From contig NZ_PPXC01000018.1 in assembly GCF_002909445.1 (NCBI RefSeq), positions 1-57,803 of the forward strand: 57,803 nt of DNA, in the 5' to 3' direction. The stretch comes from Arthrobacter glacialis (lineage in GTDB: Bacteria; Actinomycetota; Actinomycetes; Actinomycetales; Micrococcaceae). The notes beneath the pieces are model-generated. The model ran no database searches and was not told the DNA's origin. It saw only the letters and a program-made list of their open reading frames with translations. Shown here in pieces: positions 7,599 through 15,488 of the stretch (positions are counted from its first letter, which is position 1; each line of letters opens with the position of its first letter). Position numbers and translations under genes: made by a program.

Positions 7599-9515
7599 TT
7601 AGTTCTTTGCGCGGCTGCGGGCGGCCTTGGCGCGCTCGGAAGCGTCCAGGATCAGCTTGCGGATGCGAACCGACTCCGGGGTAACCTCAACGCACTCGTC
7701 TTCGCGAGCAAATTCCAAGGACTCTTCCAGAGTCAGGTTGCGCGGCGGGGTCATGTTCTCGAAGGTGTCCGAGGAAGCTGCACGCATGTTGGTGAGCTGC
7801 TTTTCCCTGGTGATGTTTACGTCCATGTCATCGGCGCGTGAGTTCTCGCCAACGATCATGCCCTCGTAGACCTCAGAGGTGGGCTGCACGAAGAAGTTCA
7901 TGCGTTCCTGGAGCTTGATCATCGCGAACGGGGTGACCACGCCAGAGCGGTCAGCCACGATGGAACCGTTGGTGCGGTATTCGATCGGGCCGGCCCACGG
8001 CTCGTAGCCTTCGGAGATGGATGCCGCAATACCGGCACCGCGGGTGTCGGTCATGAAGCGGGTGCGGAAACCGATCAGGCCACGGGCCGGAACGATGAAT
8101 TCCATGCGGCACCAGCCGGTGCCGTGGTTGGCCATGTTGGTCATGCGACCCTTACGGGCAGCCATCAACTGAGTCACGGAGCCCAAGTATTCCTCGGGTA
8201 CGTCGATGGTCATGTGTTCCATCGGCTCGTGGGTCTTGCCGTCGACCTGCCTGGTCACAACCTGCGGCTTGCCAACGGTCAGCTCGAAGCCTTCGCGACG
8301 CATCTGCTCAACGAGGATGGACAGAGCCAATTCGCCACGGCCCTGAACTTCCCAAGCGTCGGGACGCTCGGTGGGGAGAACGTTCAAGGAAACGTTACCG
8401 ACGAGTTCCTTGTCCAGACGATCCTTGACCTGGCGTGCGGTGACCTTGTGGCCCTTGACGCGGCCGGCGATCGGCGAGGTGTTGATACCGATGGTCATGG
8501 AGATGGCCGGCGGGTCAACGGTGATCAGCGGCAGCGGCTGCGGGTTTTCCAAGTCGGTCAGGGTCTCACCAATGGTGATGTCCTCGATACCGGCAACAGC
8601 AACAATTTCGCCGGGGCCAGCGGACTCGGCCGGAACACGGGTCAGAGCCTGGGTAGCCAGCAGTTCGGTGATCTTGACAGGCTTGACGGTGCCATCAGCG
8701 CGGCACCAGGCAACGGTCTGGCCCTTGCGCAGGGTGCCGTTGAAGATACGCAGCAGAGCCAAACGGCCCAGGAACGGGGAAGCGTCCAAGTTGGTGACGT
8801 GCGCCTGCAGGACACCTTCCGGGTTGTATGTCGGGGCCGGAATGTGATCGATGATGGTCTTGAACAGCGGCTCAAGGTCCTCGTTGTCCGGTGCCGTGCC
8901 GTTATCGGGCTGAATGGTGGAGGCGCGGCCCAACTTGCCGGAGGCGTAAACAACGGGAACGTTCAGAACGGCGTCGAGGTCCAAGTCCGGAACTTCGTCG
9001 GCCATGTCGGAGGCCAGGCCCAGGAGCAGGTCCATGGACTCGGCAACGACCTCGTCGATGCGAGCATCGGGGCGGTCGGTCTTGTTGACCAACAGGATGA
9101 CGGGGAGCTTTGCGGCGAGTGCCTTACGCAGCACAAAGCGGGTCTGCGGAAGCGGGCCTTCGGAAGCGTCAACGAGGAGTACAACGCCGTCAACCATGGA
9201 CAAACCGCGCTCAACCTCGCCACCGAAGTCAGCGTGGCCGGGGGTGTCGATGACGTTGATGGTCATGACCTGGCCGCCAGCGGAAGGACCGTTGTAGGCA
9301 ACCGTGGTGTTCTTGGCCAAAATGGTGATGCCCTTTTCGCGCTCCAGGTCACCGGAGTCCATGACACGCTCTGCAACGACACCGTGATCGGCAAAGGAGT
9401 GCGTCTGCTTGAGCATGGCATCAACCAAGGTGGTCTTGCCGTGGTCAACGTGGGCCACAATGGCGACATTGCGCAGGTCAGTGCGCGAAGCAGTGTTCAG
9501 AGAAGTGTCGTTCAT
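7599..9515 (-). CDS. typA: Ribosome-associated translational GTPase TypA/BipA
   Basis: A 638-residue translation-factor GTPase that binds the ribosome and acts in stress and cold adaptation and 50S subunit assembly. G1 is AHVDHGKTTL at 21-30, followed by the switch region DSGDLEREKGITILAKNT, G3 (DTPGHADFGGEV) and G4 (NKTDRPDA). Domains II and III, the EF-G-like domain V (LGSVTQLMAARKGRM) and the BipA-specific C-terminal domain follow; full length for the family. It is transcribed alone from a 280-base upstream region (9516-9795) and ends at a strong hairpin. typA near an LpqW-like lipoprotein gene and mshB recalls mycobacterial gene order (from memory). Confidence 0.96.
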   Translation of the reverse strand: MNDTSLNTASRTDLRNVAIVAHVDHGKTTLVDAMLKQTHSFADHGVVAERVMDSGDLEREKGITILAKNTTVAYNGPSAGGQVMTINVIDTPGHADFGGEVERGLSMVDGVVLLVDASEGPLPQTRFVLRKALAAKLPVILLVNKTDRPDARIDEVVAESMDLLLGLASDMADEVPDLDLDAVLNVPVVYASGKLGRASTIQPDNGTAPDNEDLEPLFKTIIDHIPAPTYNPEGVLQAHVTNLDASPFLGRLALLRIFNGTLRKGQTVAWCRADGTVKPVKITELLATQALTRVPAESAGPGEIVAVAGIEDITIGETLTDLENPQPLPLITVDPPAISMTIGINTSPIAGRVKGHKVTARQVKDRLDKELVGNVSLNVLPTERPDAWEVQGRGELALSILVEQMRREGFELTVGKPQVVTRQVDGKTHEPMEHMTIDVPEEYLGSVTQLMAARKGRMTNMANHGTGWCRMEFIVPARGLIGFRTRFMTDTRGAGIAASISEGYEPWAGPIEYRTNGSIVADRSGVVTPFAMIKLQERMNFFVQPTSEVYEGMIVGENSRADDMDVNITREKQLTNMRAASSDTFENMTPPRNLTLEESLEFAREDECVEVTPESVRIRKLILDASERAKAARSRAKN

Positions 9516-9795
9516 GCGTTAAGACTCGTTTCAGTTGGGCCCGGCTGCAGGCCCGGAAGGGCTAAAGCAGAAAGTCACATTGATGGTTGGCCGTGAAGAA
9601 TCGGCAGATAACACCATTCTAGTCGTACTGACAAATACGGCCTAGTCACTTTATCCCATCTTGGGCGCATTTTTTCCATCGCGTAGCCATGGATCACTCC
9701 CCAACTGCTAATTAACCGCGCATTCACGCCTTAAAAGTTCGACGCCGGACACTTCAGCGAGTGATGAAACTCACCCAGGCTGCAAAGTGGATTGC
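9516..9795. other. typA upstream region
   Basis: There is no gene in these 280 bases. They hold the typA leader and promoter on the minus strand and the 3-prime end region of the next minus-strand gene. I see no clear -10/-35 pair, riboswitch or terminator with a T-tract. Confidence 0.5.
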
Positions 9796-10440
9796 TCAAT
9801 CACGGAAAGCCGAGCTCACGCACGCCCCCGCATCTTGGCTCTCATCAAGGGCAGTGAGCGTCAGCTGGCCGTCGTCTTGCAGGGGCAGGGCTGCCAGCTG
9901 CCTTGAGCCGTCGGCGTTGACTTTCACATTGGCCACGGCTGTTTCTGCACCCAGCCGGTGGCGGCGCACTGTGACCAGGCCGCCGTCCATGGCATGGGCC
10001 TCGGCAACCAGACCGTTCACCGTTTGCTCAAGAAAATCTGCGATGTCCATGTCGGCACGCAATGGCAGGCACAGGTACTGGCTCAACGGCCTGAGGAAGA
10101 TTGCGGCCTTGCCGTGGGGAGAGCTGACTATATAGGCGGGCAATGAAGAAGTGGCACCGTAACGCGTGGCCTCAAACCATTCCGTGGCTGTCGAGAGAAT
10201 GACTGAGAGGACAAGCGCGCCGTCGCGCAGGTGGATGCCCTCCCCGTCGGCCTCGGCCATATCCCGAACGTGCAGGGTAGCCAACCCGGCGCGGACTAGG
10301 TCGCTGTCTTCGGGCAAATCGGCAAGGACCAGAACCTTGCGGCTCAAATCGGCCCCGGGCCCGGGGCCGAAGGAAAGCAAGGCCAGTACTTCGTGGCTGG
10401 TGACGCGGAGGGCACTGTTGGGGATTGCTTCGGCGTTCAT
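9796..10440 (-). CDS. Uncharacterised 214-residue protein after an LpqW-like gene
   Basis: I do not recognise this protein. It has no signal peptide or membrane helix, is acidic, and mixes predicted strands and helices: an N-terminal LRVTSHEVLALLSFGPGPGA segment, then VLADLPEDSDLVRAGLATL, and a C-terminal VTVRRHRLGAETAVANVKVN. It lies 65 bases after the family-5 lipoprotein gene on the same strand and is probably cotranscribed with it. A purine-rich site (AAAGAAGAG) precedes the ATG at 10440. The 5-prime half could suggest a regulatory or scaffold role, but no motif supports a function. Confidence 0.75.
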   Translation of the reverse strand: MNAEAIPNSALRVTSHEVLALLSFGPGPGADLSRKVLVLADLPEDSDLVRAGLATLHVRDMAEADGEGIHLRDGALVLSVILSTATEWFEATRYGATSSLPAYIVSSPHGKAAIFLRPLSQYLCLPLRADMDIADFLEQTVNGLVAEAHAMDGGLVTVRRHRLGAETAVANVKVNADGSRQLAALPLQDDGQLTLTALDESQDAGACVSSAFRD

Positions 10441-10505
10441 GAACTCTTCTTTCCTTGGCGCTTCCGGGCAGCGCTCACTGCTGGCATGCGGATGTGCACA
10501 ACGAG

Positions 10506-12296
10506 CTAGTTAACGTATGCCCACTGGGCGACGCTCTTCCACGGACCAACGTCCAGTGGAGAGAACTGCACGCCTGAAACGTGCTTGCCTGTGGCGCTGA
10601 GGGCCGTGCGCTGGAACAGGGGCAGGCCGTAGGCAGCTTCCACAACCAGCTGGTCGATCTGCATTTTCAAAGCATTTTGTTTGGCATCGTCAGGGTTGAC
10701 AGCAAGCTGTTCGGTCAGTTGATCCACCACTGTGTTGGAGAAATTGTTGAGGTTGGAGACGGCTCCCGTTGTGAAGACCTGAGGCACCTGAACAGAACCC
10801 GTGGGGTTGCTGGTCCAACCATAGAGGGCCACATCGAAGGCCCCTTCCTTCAACGCAGCGAGCCATTGCTTGGAGTCTTTGCCCGCATCGGTGACACTAA
10901 ATCCTGCCAGCGTGGCCGAGGCGGCGATCAGGGAATACTCCTTGGCGCGGTCGGGATCGTCCTTGTTGTACAAGATGCGCACAGTGGGACTAGCGCCGGC
11001 CAGGAGTGCCTTGGCGGCTACCAAGTCCACTGCAGCCATATCCGTGGTGCCGTTGCTGCGTGCGGATTCCTTGTAAGGAACGTGTACGGGGTTGAACACA
11101 AATGAGTTCAGTACCTCAGCGTTGGAGTCAAGGGGCTTGGCAATCTGGTTCACGATCTCCTGGCGCGGGACCGTGTGCAGGAATGCACTGCGCAAATCTG
11201 GTGGCGACAAAACACCCTTGAAGTTCAGCACCAACTGGTCAAAGCCCAAGCCCAAGCCTTGCTGGACTTGCACCCCGGCAGACTTCAGCGCTGCCAGCGC
11301 ACTGATCCGTTCTGCACTAGCAGCAGGTGTGGCCACATCGGCAGTTCCAGCTTCAAGCGCTTTTATCTGCTTGTCGGGGTCGCTTTCATAGTGGACGGTC
11401 AAGGTGTCCAGCTTGGGCACATCCCCCCACGTGTAGTCCGCGTTTCGGGTCAGGATCAGTTCTTGGTCCGCGGTAACTCCCTTGACCAGGTAAGGCCCGT
11501 TGGACAGCGCCAAGGTCGGATCAGGCATGGTCTTGCTGTCAAAACCTGTGTTCCAGAAATCCGCAACCTTGCGCAGGGCCGGATTGGCGGGGACGGGTTT
11601 TGCAGGATCTCCCTTGGGCACGGACTGCAGCAGTGCAGTCAATGCCTGCGCATCCTTAAGCCCTGTTCGGACGGCCACAATGTGGGCCGGCACGTCCACG
11701 GAGGATCCGAGGGCTGTTTCCCAGTCGGAGAACGGGGTGGTGTAGGTCAGGGTCAGCGACAGTCCGTCGTCACCGATGACGGGAAGCTCCGTCTTGGCCA
11801 GGCCCGTGTTGTCACCGGCGGCGTGGAAGTAGGCCGTTCCTGCCGTTACGGCGAAATTCTTGTCCAAGGTGGCATCGTTGAAATATCCCGACTCCGAAGC
11901 CCACTGCAGGAACAAGTCATCGGCCGTCACCGGGGCGCCGTCGGACCATTGGACACCGCTGTTGATGGTGTATTTGATGGTGAGGGGCTTGTCCTTGACC
12001 ATCTCATACTTGCCAAACTTGTCGTTCTTGATGATCTTCAGGTCGCTGCCCACGGAGTTGAACCCGGAGTGGGTGGCAGAAGCAATGCGGGCGTTGGTCA
12101 GGGTGTTGCCTGTGACGCTTGTGGCGTTGAACGAGCTGAAGGGGGAACCCTCAAGAACAGTGACATTCCCGCCGGCCGTTGACGTGGCGGAGGTTGTGGT
12201 CTGGTTGGGGGCCGGGGGTGTGCCCGTGCATGCCGCCAGGGCCAATGCAAGTGCCGCGGCCGTGGCCAGTACTTTGGAAATGCGTCCGGGCCGCAT
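10506..12296 (-). CDS. Family-5 substrate-binding lipoprotein, possibly LpqW-like
   Basis: A 596-residue secreted lipoprotein. Its signal ends in the lipobox LAAC with Cys at 23, followed by a Thr/Ser/Pro-rich tether and an SBP_bac_5 fold (TIKYTINSGVQWSDGAPVTADD; NGPYLVKGVTADQELILTRN). No permease or ATPase genes adjoin it, unlike the peptide-binding protein at 5698-7332. In mycobacteria the corresponding position next to typA is held by LpqW, a binding-protein homologue that regulates phosphatidylinositol mannoside/lipoarabinomannan synthesis. Synteny (typA, this gene, mshB) supports that reading, but an orphan peptide-binding protein is equally possible. A strong GGAGGTGG ribosome site precedes the ATG. 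Confidence 0.85.
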   Translation of the reverse strand: MRPGRISKVLATAAALALALAACTGTPPAPNQTTTSATSTAGGNVTVLEGSPFSSFNATSVTGNTLTNARIASATHSGFNSVGSDLKIIKNDKFGKYEMVKDKPLTIKYTINSGVQWSDGAPVTADDLFLQWASESGYFNDATLDKNFAVTAGTAYFHAAGDNTGLAKTELPVIGDDGLSLTLTYTTPFSDWETALGSSVDVPAHIVAVRTGLKDAQALTALLQSVPKGDPAKPVPANPALRKVADFWNTGFDSKTMPDPTLALSNGPYLVKGVTADQELILTRNADYTWGDVPKLDTLTVHYESDPDKQIKALEAGTADVATPAASAERISALAALKSAGVQVQQGLGLGFDQLVLNFKGVLSPPDLRSAFLHTVPRQEIVNQIAKPLDSNAEVLNSFVFNPVHVPYKESARSNGTTDMAAVDLVAAKALLAGASPTVRILYNKDDPDRAKEYSLIAASATLAGFSVTDAGKDSKQWLAALKEGAFDVALYGWTSNPTGSVQVPQVFTTGAVSNLNNFSNTVVDQLTEQLAVNPDDAKQNALKMQIDQLVVEAAYGLPLFQRTALSATGKHVSGVQFSPLDVGPWKSVAQWAYVN

Positions 12297-12494
12297 TCCA
12301 CCTCCAAGTTCTTCGCTTCAAAATGGGCTTTACGGGAATTCAACGGCGACTCGCCAGTCCCTTGGAACAATCCTGCTTTTCAGCGTACCGCAGCGTTCTG
12401 AACAGGAGCTGTGGAATGTCCTAGCTCAACGGATGAATGTGAGCATCGACTCACGGCCGGTGCAGGCGCCCAGTCCAGCATCCGACGTCGTACA

Positions 12495-13031
12495 TCAATA
12501 CCCTGTTCGGCCGTCAACACATTCGCGCAGCAGGTCCACGTGCCCCAAGTGGCGGGCGTACTCCTCAATCATGTGGGTGTATACCCAGCGCAGGTTCAGC
12601 TGCTGGCCGTGCCGGAGCGCGGGCAGGGGTGCGTCGAGGTCCGTGACGGCGGCGGCCAGCTCCCGGACGCTGGCGAGTTCCTCCGTGTAGGCGGCCACGT
12701 CGGCCAGTGCCTGCGCTTCGGAGTAGTCGTTGAAGTCGGCGTCGGAGTTCTCGGCCTTGTAGCGGGCAACTTCTGCGCTTCCGGCCGCCACATTGGAAAA
12801 CCAGTAGCGCTCCACATCGCTCAGGTGGCGGACTATGCCGGCGATGGTCATGCTCGACGGCGGGACGGCGGCTTGGCACAGTTGGCTCGCCGTCAGTCCG
12901 CCCACCTTGATGGGCAGGGTCGCCCGGTAGAACTCCAGCCACGCCTCAAGGGACTCCCGCTCCCCTGCCATGAACGGCGGACCTGTTCGGGTGTCGGGCA
13001 GTTCCGGTGTGCGTTCCTCAGGTGTGTCCAT
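12495..13031 (-). CDS. DinB-fold DUF664 protein (mycothiol-dependent enzyme family)
   Basis: A 178-residue four-helix-bundle protein of the DinB/YfiT superfamily, DUF664 branch. Visible features are TIAGIVRHLSDVERYWFSN in the first half and the C-terminal helix HMIEEYARHLGHVDLLREC, which supply the three metal-binding histidines typical of the fold. Members in mycothiol-producing bacteria are thought to be thiol-dependent transferases or detoxification enzymes, which fits the mshB gene in this genome, but the substrate is unknown. It is divergent from the VOC gene starting at 13149, so the 117 bases between carry both promoters. Confidence 0.85.
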   Translation of the reverse strand: MDTPEERTPELPDTRTGPPFMAGERESLEAWLEFYRATLPIKVGGLTASQLCQAAVPPSSMTIAGIVRHLSDVERYWFSNVAAGSAEVARYKAENSDADFNDYSEAQALADVAAYTEELASVRELAAAVTDLDAPLPALRHGQQLNLRWVYTHMIEEYARHLGHVDLLRECVDGRTGY

Positions 13032-13148
13032 GGCCTAACTTTTCCACACATTGGACCGATTGGCGGGAGCTTGTGGCCGCTAGGGCTATTCGGCGGAGAC
13101 CAGGGGCCAGCTCTGGCCAAGAGCTGTCGGGGAAGGCACAATGGCGGC

Positions 13149-13544
13149 ATGGGATCACGCATCGAAAACTTCTCCATTGACTCAACAACACCCCGCGAAA
13201 CTGCGCAGTTCTGGGCGGAGGCCCTTGGCTGGCGGATAGTCGTCGAAGATAGCGATGACGACGAGGTGGCCCTGCAACCTCATGCCGGCAGCCCCGAAGC
13301 GGGAGCCCTCCCGGACATTCTGTTCCTGCGCGTACCCGAGACAAAGGCCGTCAAGAACCGGTTGCACCTAGATCTGCGCCCGGATGACCAGGCGGCCGAG
13401 GTGGCCCGGCTGGAGGCACTGGGTGCCAGGCGGGTCGATATTGGCCAGGGAACCGACGTCACCTGGGTGGTCATGGCTGATCCCGAGGGCAACGAATTCT
13501 GTGTGCTGCGAACGCTGACAGAGGCGGAGCGTGCCGCGCAGTAA
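13149..13544 (+). CDS. VOC (glyoxalase/bleomycin-resistance) family protein
   Basis: A 131-residue single-domain VOC protein. It starts MGSRIENFSIDSTTP and has two beta-alpha-beta-beta-beta units, with FWAEALGWRIV in the first and HLDLRPDDQAAEVARLEALG then DPEGNEFCVL in the second, the latter being the classic C-terminal VOC signature. The ATG at 13149 gives the complete domain; the frame continues far upstream through DUF664 antisense sequence and is not part of the gene. Substrate unknown; related proteins are metal-dependent lyases, dioxygenases or antibiotic-binding proteins. Confidence 0.85.
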   Translation: MGSRIENFSIDSTTPRETAQFWAEALGWRIVVEDSDDDEVALQPHAGSPEAGALPDILFLRVPETKAVKNRLHLDLRPDDQAAEVARLEALGARRVDIGQGTDVTWVVMADPEGNEFCVLRTLTEAERAAQ

Positions 13545-13609
13545 TTTGTGGATGTGCGCCCTGTGGATAACCTCAAGCGGGAAATCCTGATCACTGGAAA
13601 AATTGCTGC

Positions 13610-14086
13610 ATGGGAATCAGATACTTTGCACTTCCGATGCCAGCACCAATGGTCAACATTGCCCGCATTAATCCACGGGCGTTCCTGTCCGACCACCACT
13701 TTTGGGCGTCCTGGTCCGATCCACCGGATCGGCCCGAAGGGCTGTATCTCGACAAGGCTTGGCGGGACCTGCAGTGGCTACTGGGTGAACCGGAGCCACC
13801 CCGGGCCTCATATGAACTGGTCAGCGGTGACGTGGAAATGACCAGCTGCGGGTGGATTCCCTTTGACCGGGTGCTGTCTGCCGAACAGGTCCGAAGCGTG
13901 GCCACAGACCTGACATTGGTCGACTTGCGCGAGCTCTACCAGCGCCGTCTGCCGCAGGAATCCCCAGACTGGGCGGCGATCATGGACTACAGGCGCGACT
14001 ATGTGGAGTCCTACCTGGAGGCAGCAAGAAAATTCACGGCACAACTGGCCAGCCTAGGACTCGGTTTGATTTACTCGATCGGCTAA
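13610..14086 (+). CDS. DUF1877 (YfbM-like) protein
   Basis: A 158-residue protein matching the DUF1877 pattern: an N-terminal MGIRYFALP, LYLDKAWRDLQWLL in the first third, SYELVSGDVEM followed by WIPFDRVLSAEQVRSVATDL, and a C-terminal helix (YVESYLEAARKFTAQLASLG) ending in LIYSIG. The fold is known from E. coli YfbM but the function is not. It lies 65 bases after the VOC gene, with a weak ribosome site, and may be a separate unit. 14087-14231 downstream shows no gene. Confidence 0.8.
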   Translation: MGIRYFALPMPAPMVNIARINPRAFLSDHHFWASWSDPPDRPEGLYLDKAWRDLQWLLGEPEPPRASYELVSGDVEMTSCGWIPFDRVLSAEQVRSVATDLTLVDLRELYQRRLPQESPDWAAIMDYRRDYVESYLEAARKFTAQLASLGLGLIYSIG

Positions 14087-14231
14087 GGCCACCATGGTCC
14101 TGGGCCTCCCACGCTCTAACTCAACAACTCACTTTTCGGTGTCAACGACTTTCGGGGTAACGTCCCGACTTCCGCGCCCGATCCCCCACCTATCATGAGA
14201 ATCAGCCGTACTCCGATCCATGAAGGAAGCC

Positions 14232-15275
14232 ATGACCGACTCCTCACGTCCGCTGCGCAAGCTTGGTTTCCTCACCATCGGATTGTTCGATCCGGCGGAC
14301 CCTGCCGCGGGTCACGAATCAACGTTGCAGGTCATCGAACTGGGCGAGCGACTCGGATTCGACAGCGCCTGGCTGCGACACCGCCATCTGCAGTTCGGCA
14401 TCTCCTCCCCCATTGCGATCATGGCTGCGGCCAGCCAGCGCACGTCCCGGATCGAGCTTGGCACCGCTGTGACCCCCATGGGCTGGGAAAACCCCTTGCG
14501 CCTGGCCGAGGACCTTGCCACCGTGGATCTGCTCTCCGGCGGACGGATCAATCCGGGCCTGAGTGTGGGTGAACCGATGCACTACGACACGGTGAAACAC
14601 GAACTTTATCCCGATTCCGCCGAGCTGGAGGACTTCAGCTACGCACGGGTAGATCGGCTTGCCCGTTTGGTTGCAGGAGAACCGGTTCGGGAATTTTCCG
14701 GCAAGCAGGGCGTTGTGGAAGAATTCTCCAATCGTGTTGAGCCGCACTCTTCGGGGCTGAGTGAACGTCTTTGGTATGGGGCGGCAAGCAAGAAATCGGC
14801 CATCTGGGCCGGAGAAAATGGATTCAATCTGCTCACCAGTAGTGTGGTCTTCCCCGAAGAGCATCAAGAACCGGTGTTTGCTCAAATCCAGCAATCACAA
14901 ATCCGCGCCTACCGTGCAGCAGCCGAGGCATCAGCTCAGACGCGCGGGCCAGCCCGGGTCTCCCAAGGGCTGGTGGTGATCCCGACGGATTCAGCCTCGG
15001 TAAAACAGCGGGAAAAGTACCAGCGGTACGTCGACGAGCGCACTCCCCGCACCAAAGCGCCGCAGGGGCCAAAACGGATGCTGTTTGCCCCGGATCTCAT
15101 CGGCACCAGCGAACAGATCGCGGAGCAGTTGTACGCACACGCGGGATTCCAGGAGGTGGATGAAGTGGCGTTCGCGCTGCCCTTCAGCTTCGACCATGAA
15201 GACTACGTGCAGATCCTCACCGACATTTCCACAAAATTGGGCCCGGCCCTGGGCTGGACCCCTTCTAAGGGCTAG
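14232..15275 (+). CDS. LLM-class flavin-dependent oxidoreductase
   Basis: A 347-residue member of the bacterial luciferase-like monooxygenase family. It shows the TIM-barrel N-terminus (KLGFLTIGLFDPADP), the substrate/flavin region FDSAWLRHRHLQFGISSPIA, RIELGTAVTPMGWENPLRLAEDLATVDLLSGGR (positions about 80-110), and a C-terminal helix followed by VDEVAFALPFSFDHEDY. It uses FMNH2 or F420 as cofactor; which one cannot be told from sequence. I start it at 14232 because AAGGAAG lies just upstream and partly encodes the four extra residues of the longer reading. Confidence 0.9.
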   Translation: MTDSSRPLRKLGFLTIGLFDPADPAAGHESTLQVIELGERLGFDSAWLRHRHLQFGISSPIAIMAAASQRTSRIELGTAVTPMGWENPLRLAEDLATVDLLSGGRINPGLSVGEPMHYDTVKHELYPDSAELEDFSYARVDRLARLVAGEPVREFSGKQGVVEEFSNRVEPHSSGLSERLWYGAASKKSAIWAGENGFNLLTSSVVFPEEHQEPVFAQIQQSQIRAYRAAAEASAQTRGPARVSQGLVVIPTDSASVKQREKYQRYVDERTPRTKAPQGPKRMLFAPDLIGTSEQIAEQLYAHAGFQEVDEVAFALPFSFDHEDYVQILTDISTKLGPALGWTPSKG

Positions 15276-15312
15276 ACCCTTACGGGACCCCAGCGCCTTC
15301 GCCTGCCTTCCG

Positions 15313-15370
15313 TGAGTGCGCAGCTGATGTGACTTCCAGCGCCGGAAGTCGCATCAGCTGCGCACTCACT
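15313..15370. repeat. Long perfect palindrome, REP-like or terminator
   Basis: An 18-base arm (GTGAGTGCGCAGCTGATG) plus GACTTCC pairs with its complement around a 6-base loop, with one mismatch between the two stem blocks. A second diverged copy of the GAGTG...GATGYGAC motif follows inverted at about 15402-15425, and GCGACGC/GCGTCGC at 15387-15415 also pair. There is no T-tract. It separates the LLM gene from the old-yellow-enzyme gene. Its compound structure resembles a dispersed palindromic repeat more than a simple terminator. Confidence 0.65.
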
Positions 15371-15456
15371 GCATCATTCGGCGGCGCGACGCCCTGATGT
15401 GGGAGTTGCGTCGCATCACACACTCTAGGCAGCCGAATTTGACGATGACCAGTAAA

Positions 15457-15482
15457 CTATAGTGTCCATAGGACAGTATTAT
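15457..15482 (+). promoter_or_regulatory. Operator palindrome and -10 of the OYE reductase
   Basis: TGTCC-ATA-GGACA (15463-15475) is a perfect palindrome with further partial symmetry outside it (TATAG on the left, GTAT on the right). This is typical of TetR or MarR operators. TATTAT at 15477-15482 would make a good -10 box and would place the transcript start at or next to the ATG at 15489, implying a leaderless mRNA; no ribosome site is visible. No regulator gene adjoins it. Confidence 0.5.
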
Positions 15483-15488
15483 TGAGTT

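Noticed and set aside
8124-9596. A 490-codon plus-strand frame opposite typA
   Set aside because: Antisense shadow of an unmistakable gene; translation has no domain.
12411-13148. N-terminal extension of the VOC gene frame
   Set aside because: This part lies opposite the DUF664 gene; the conserved VOC domain begins at the ATG at 13149.
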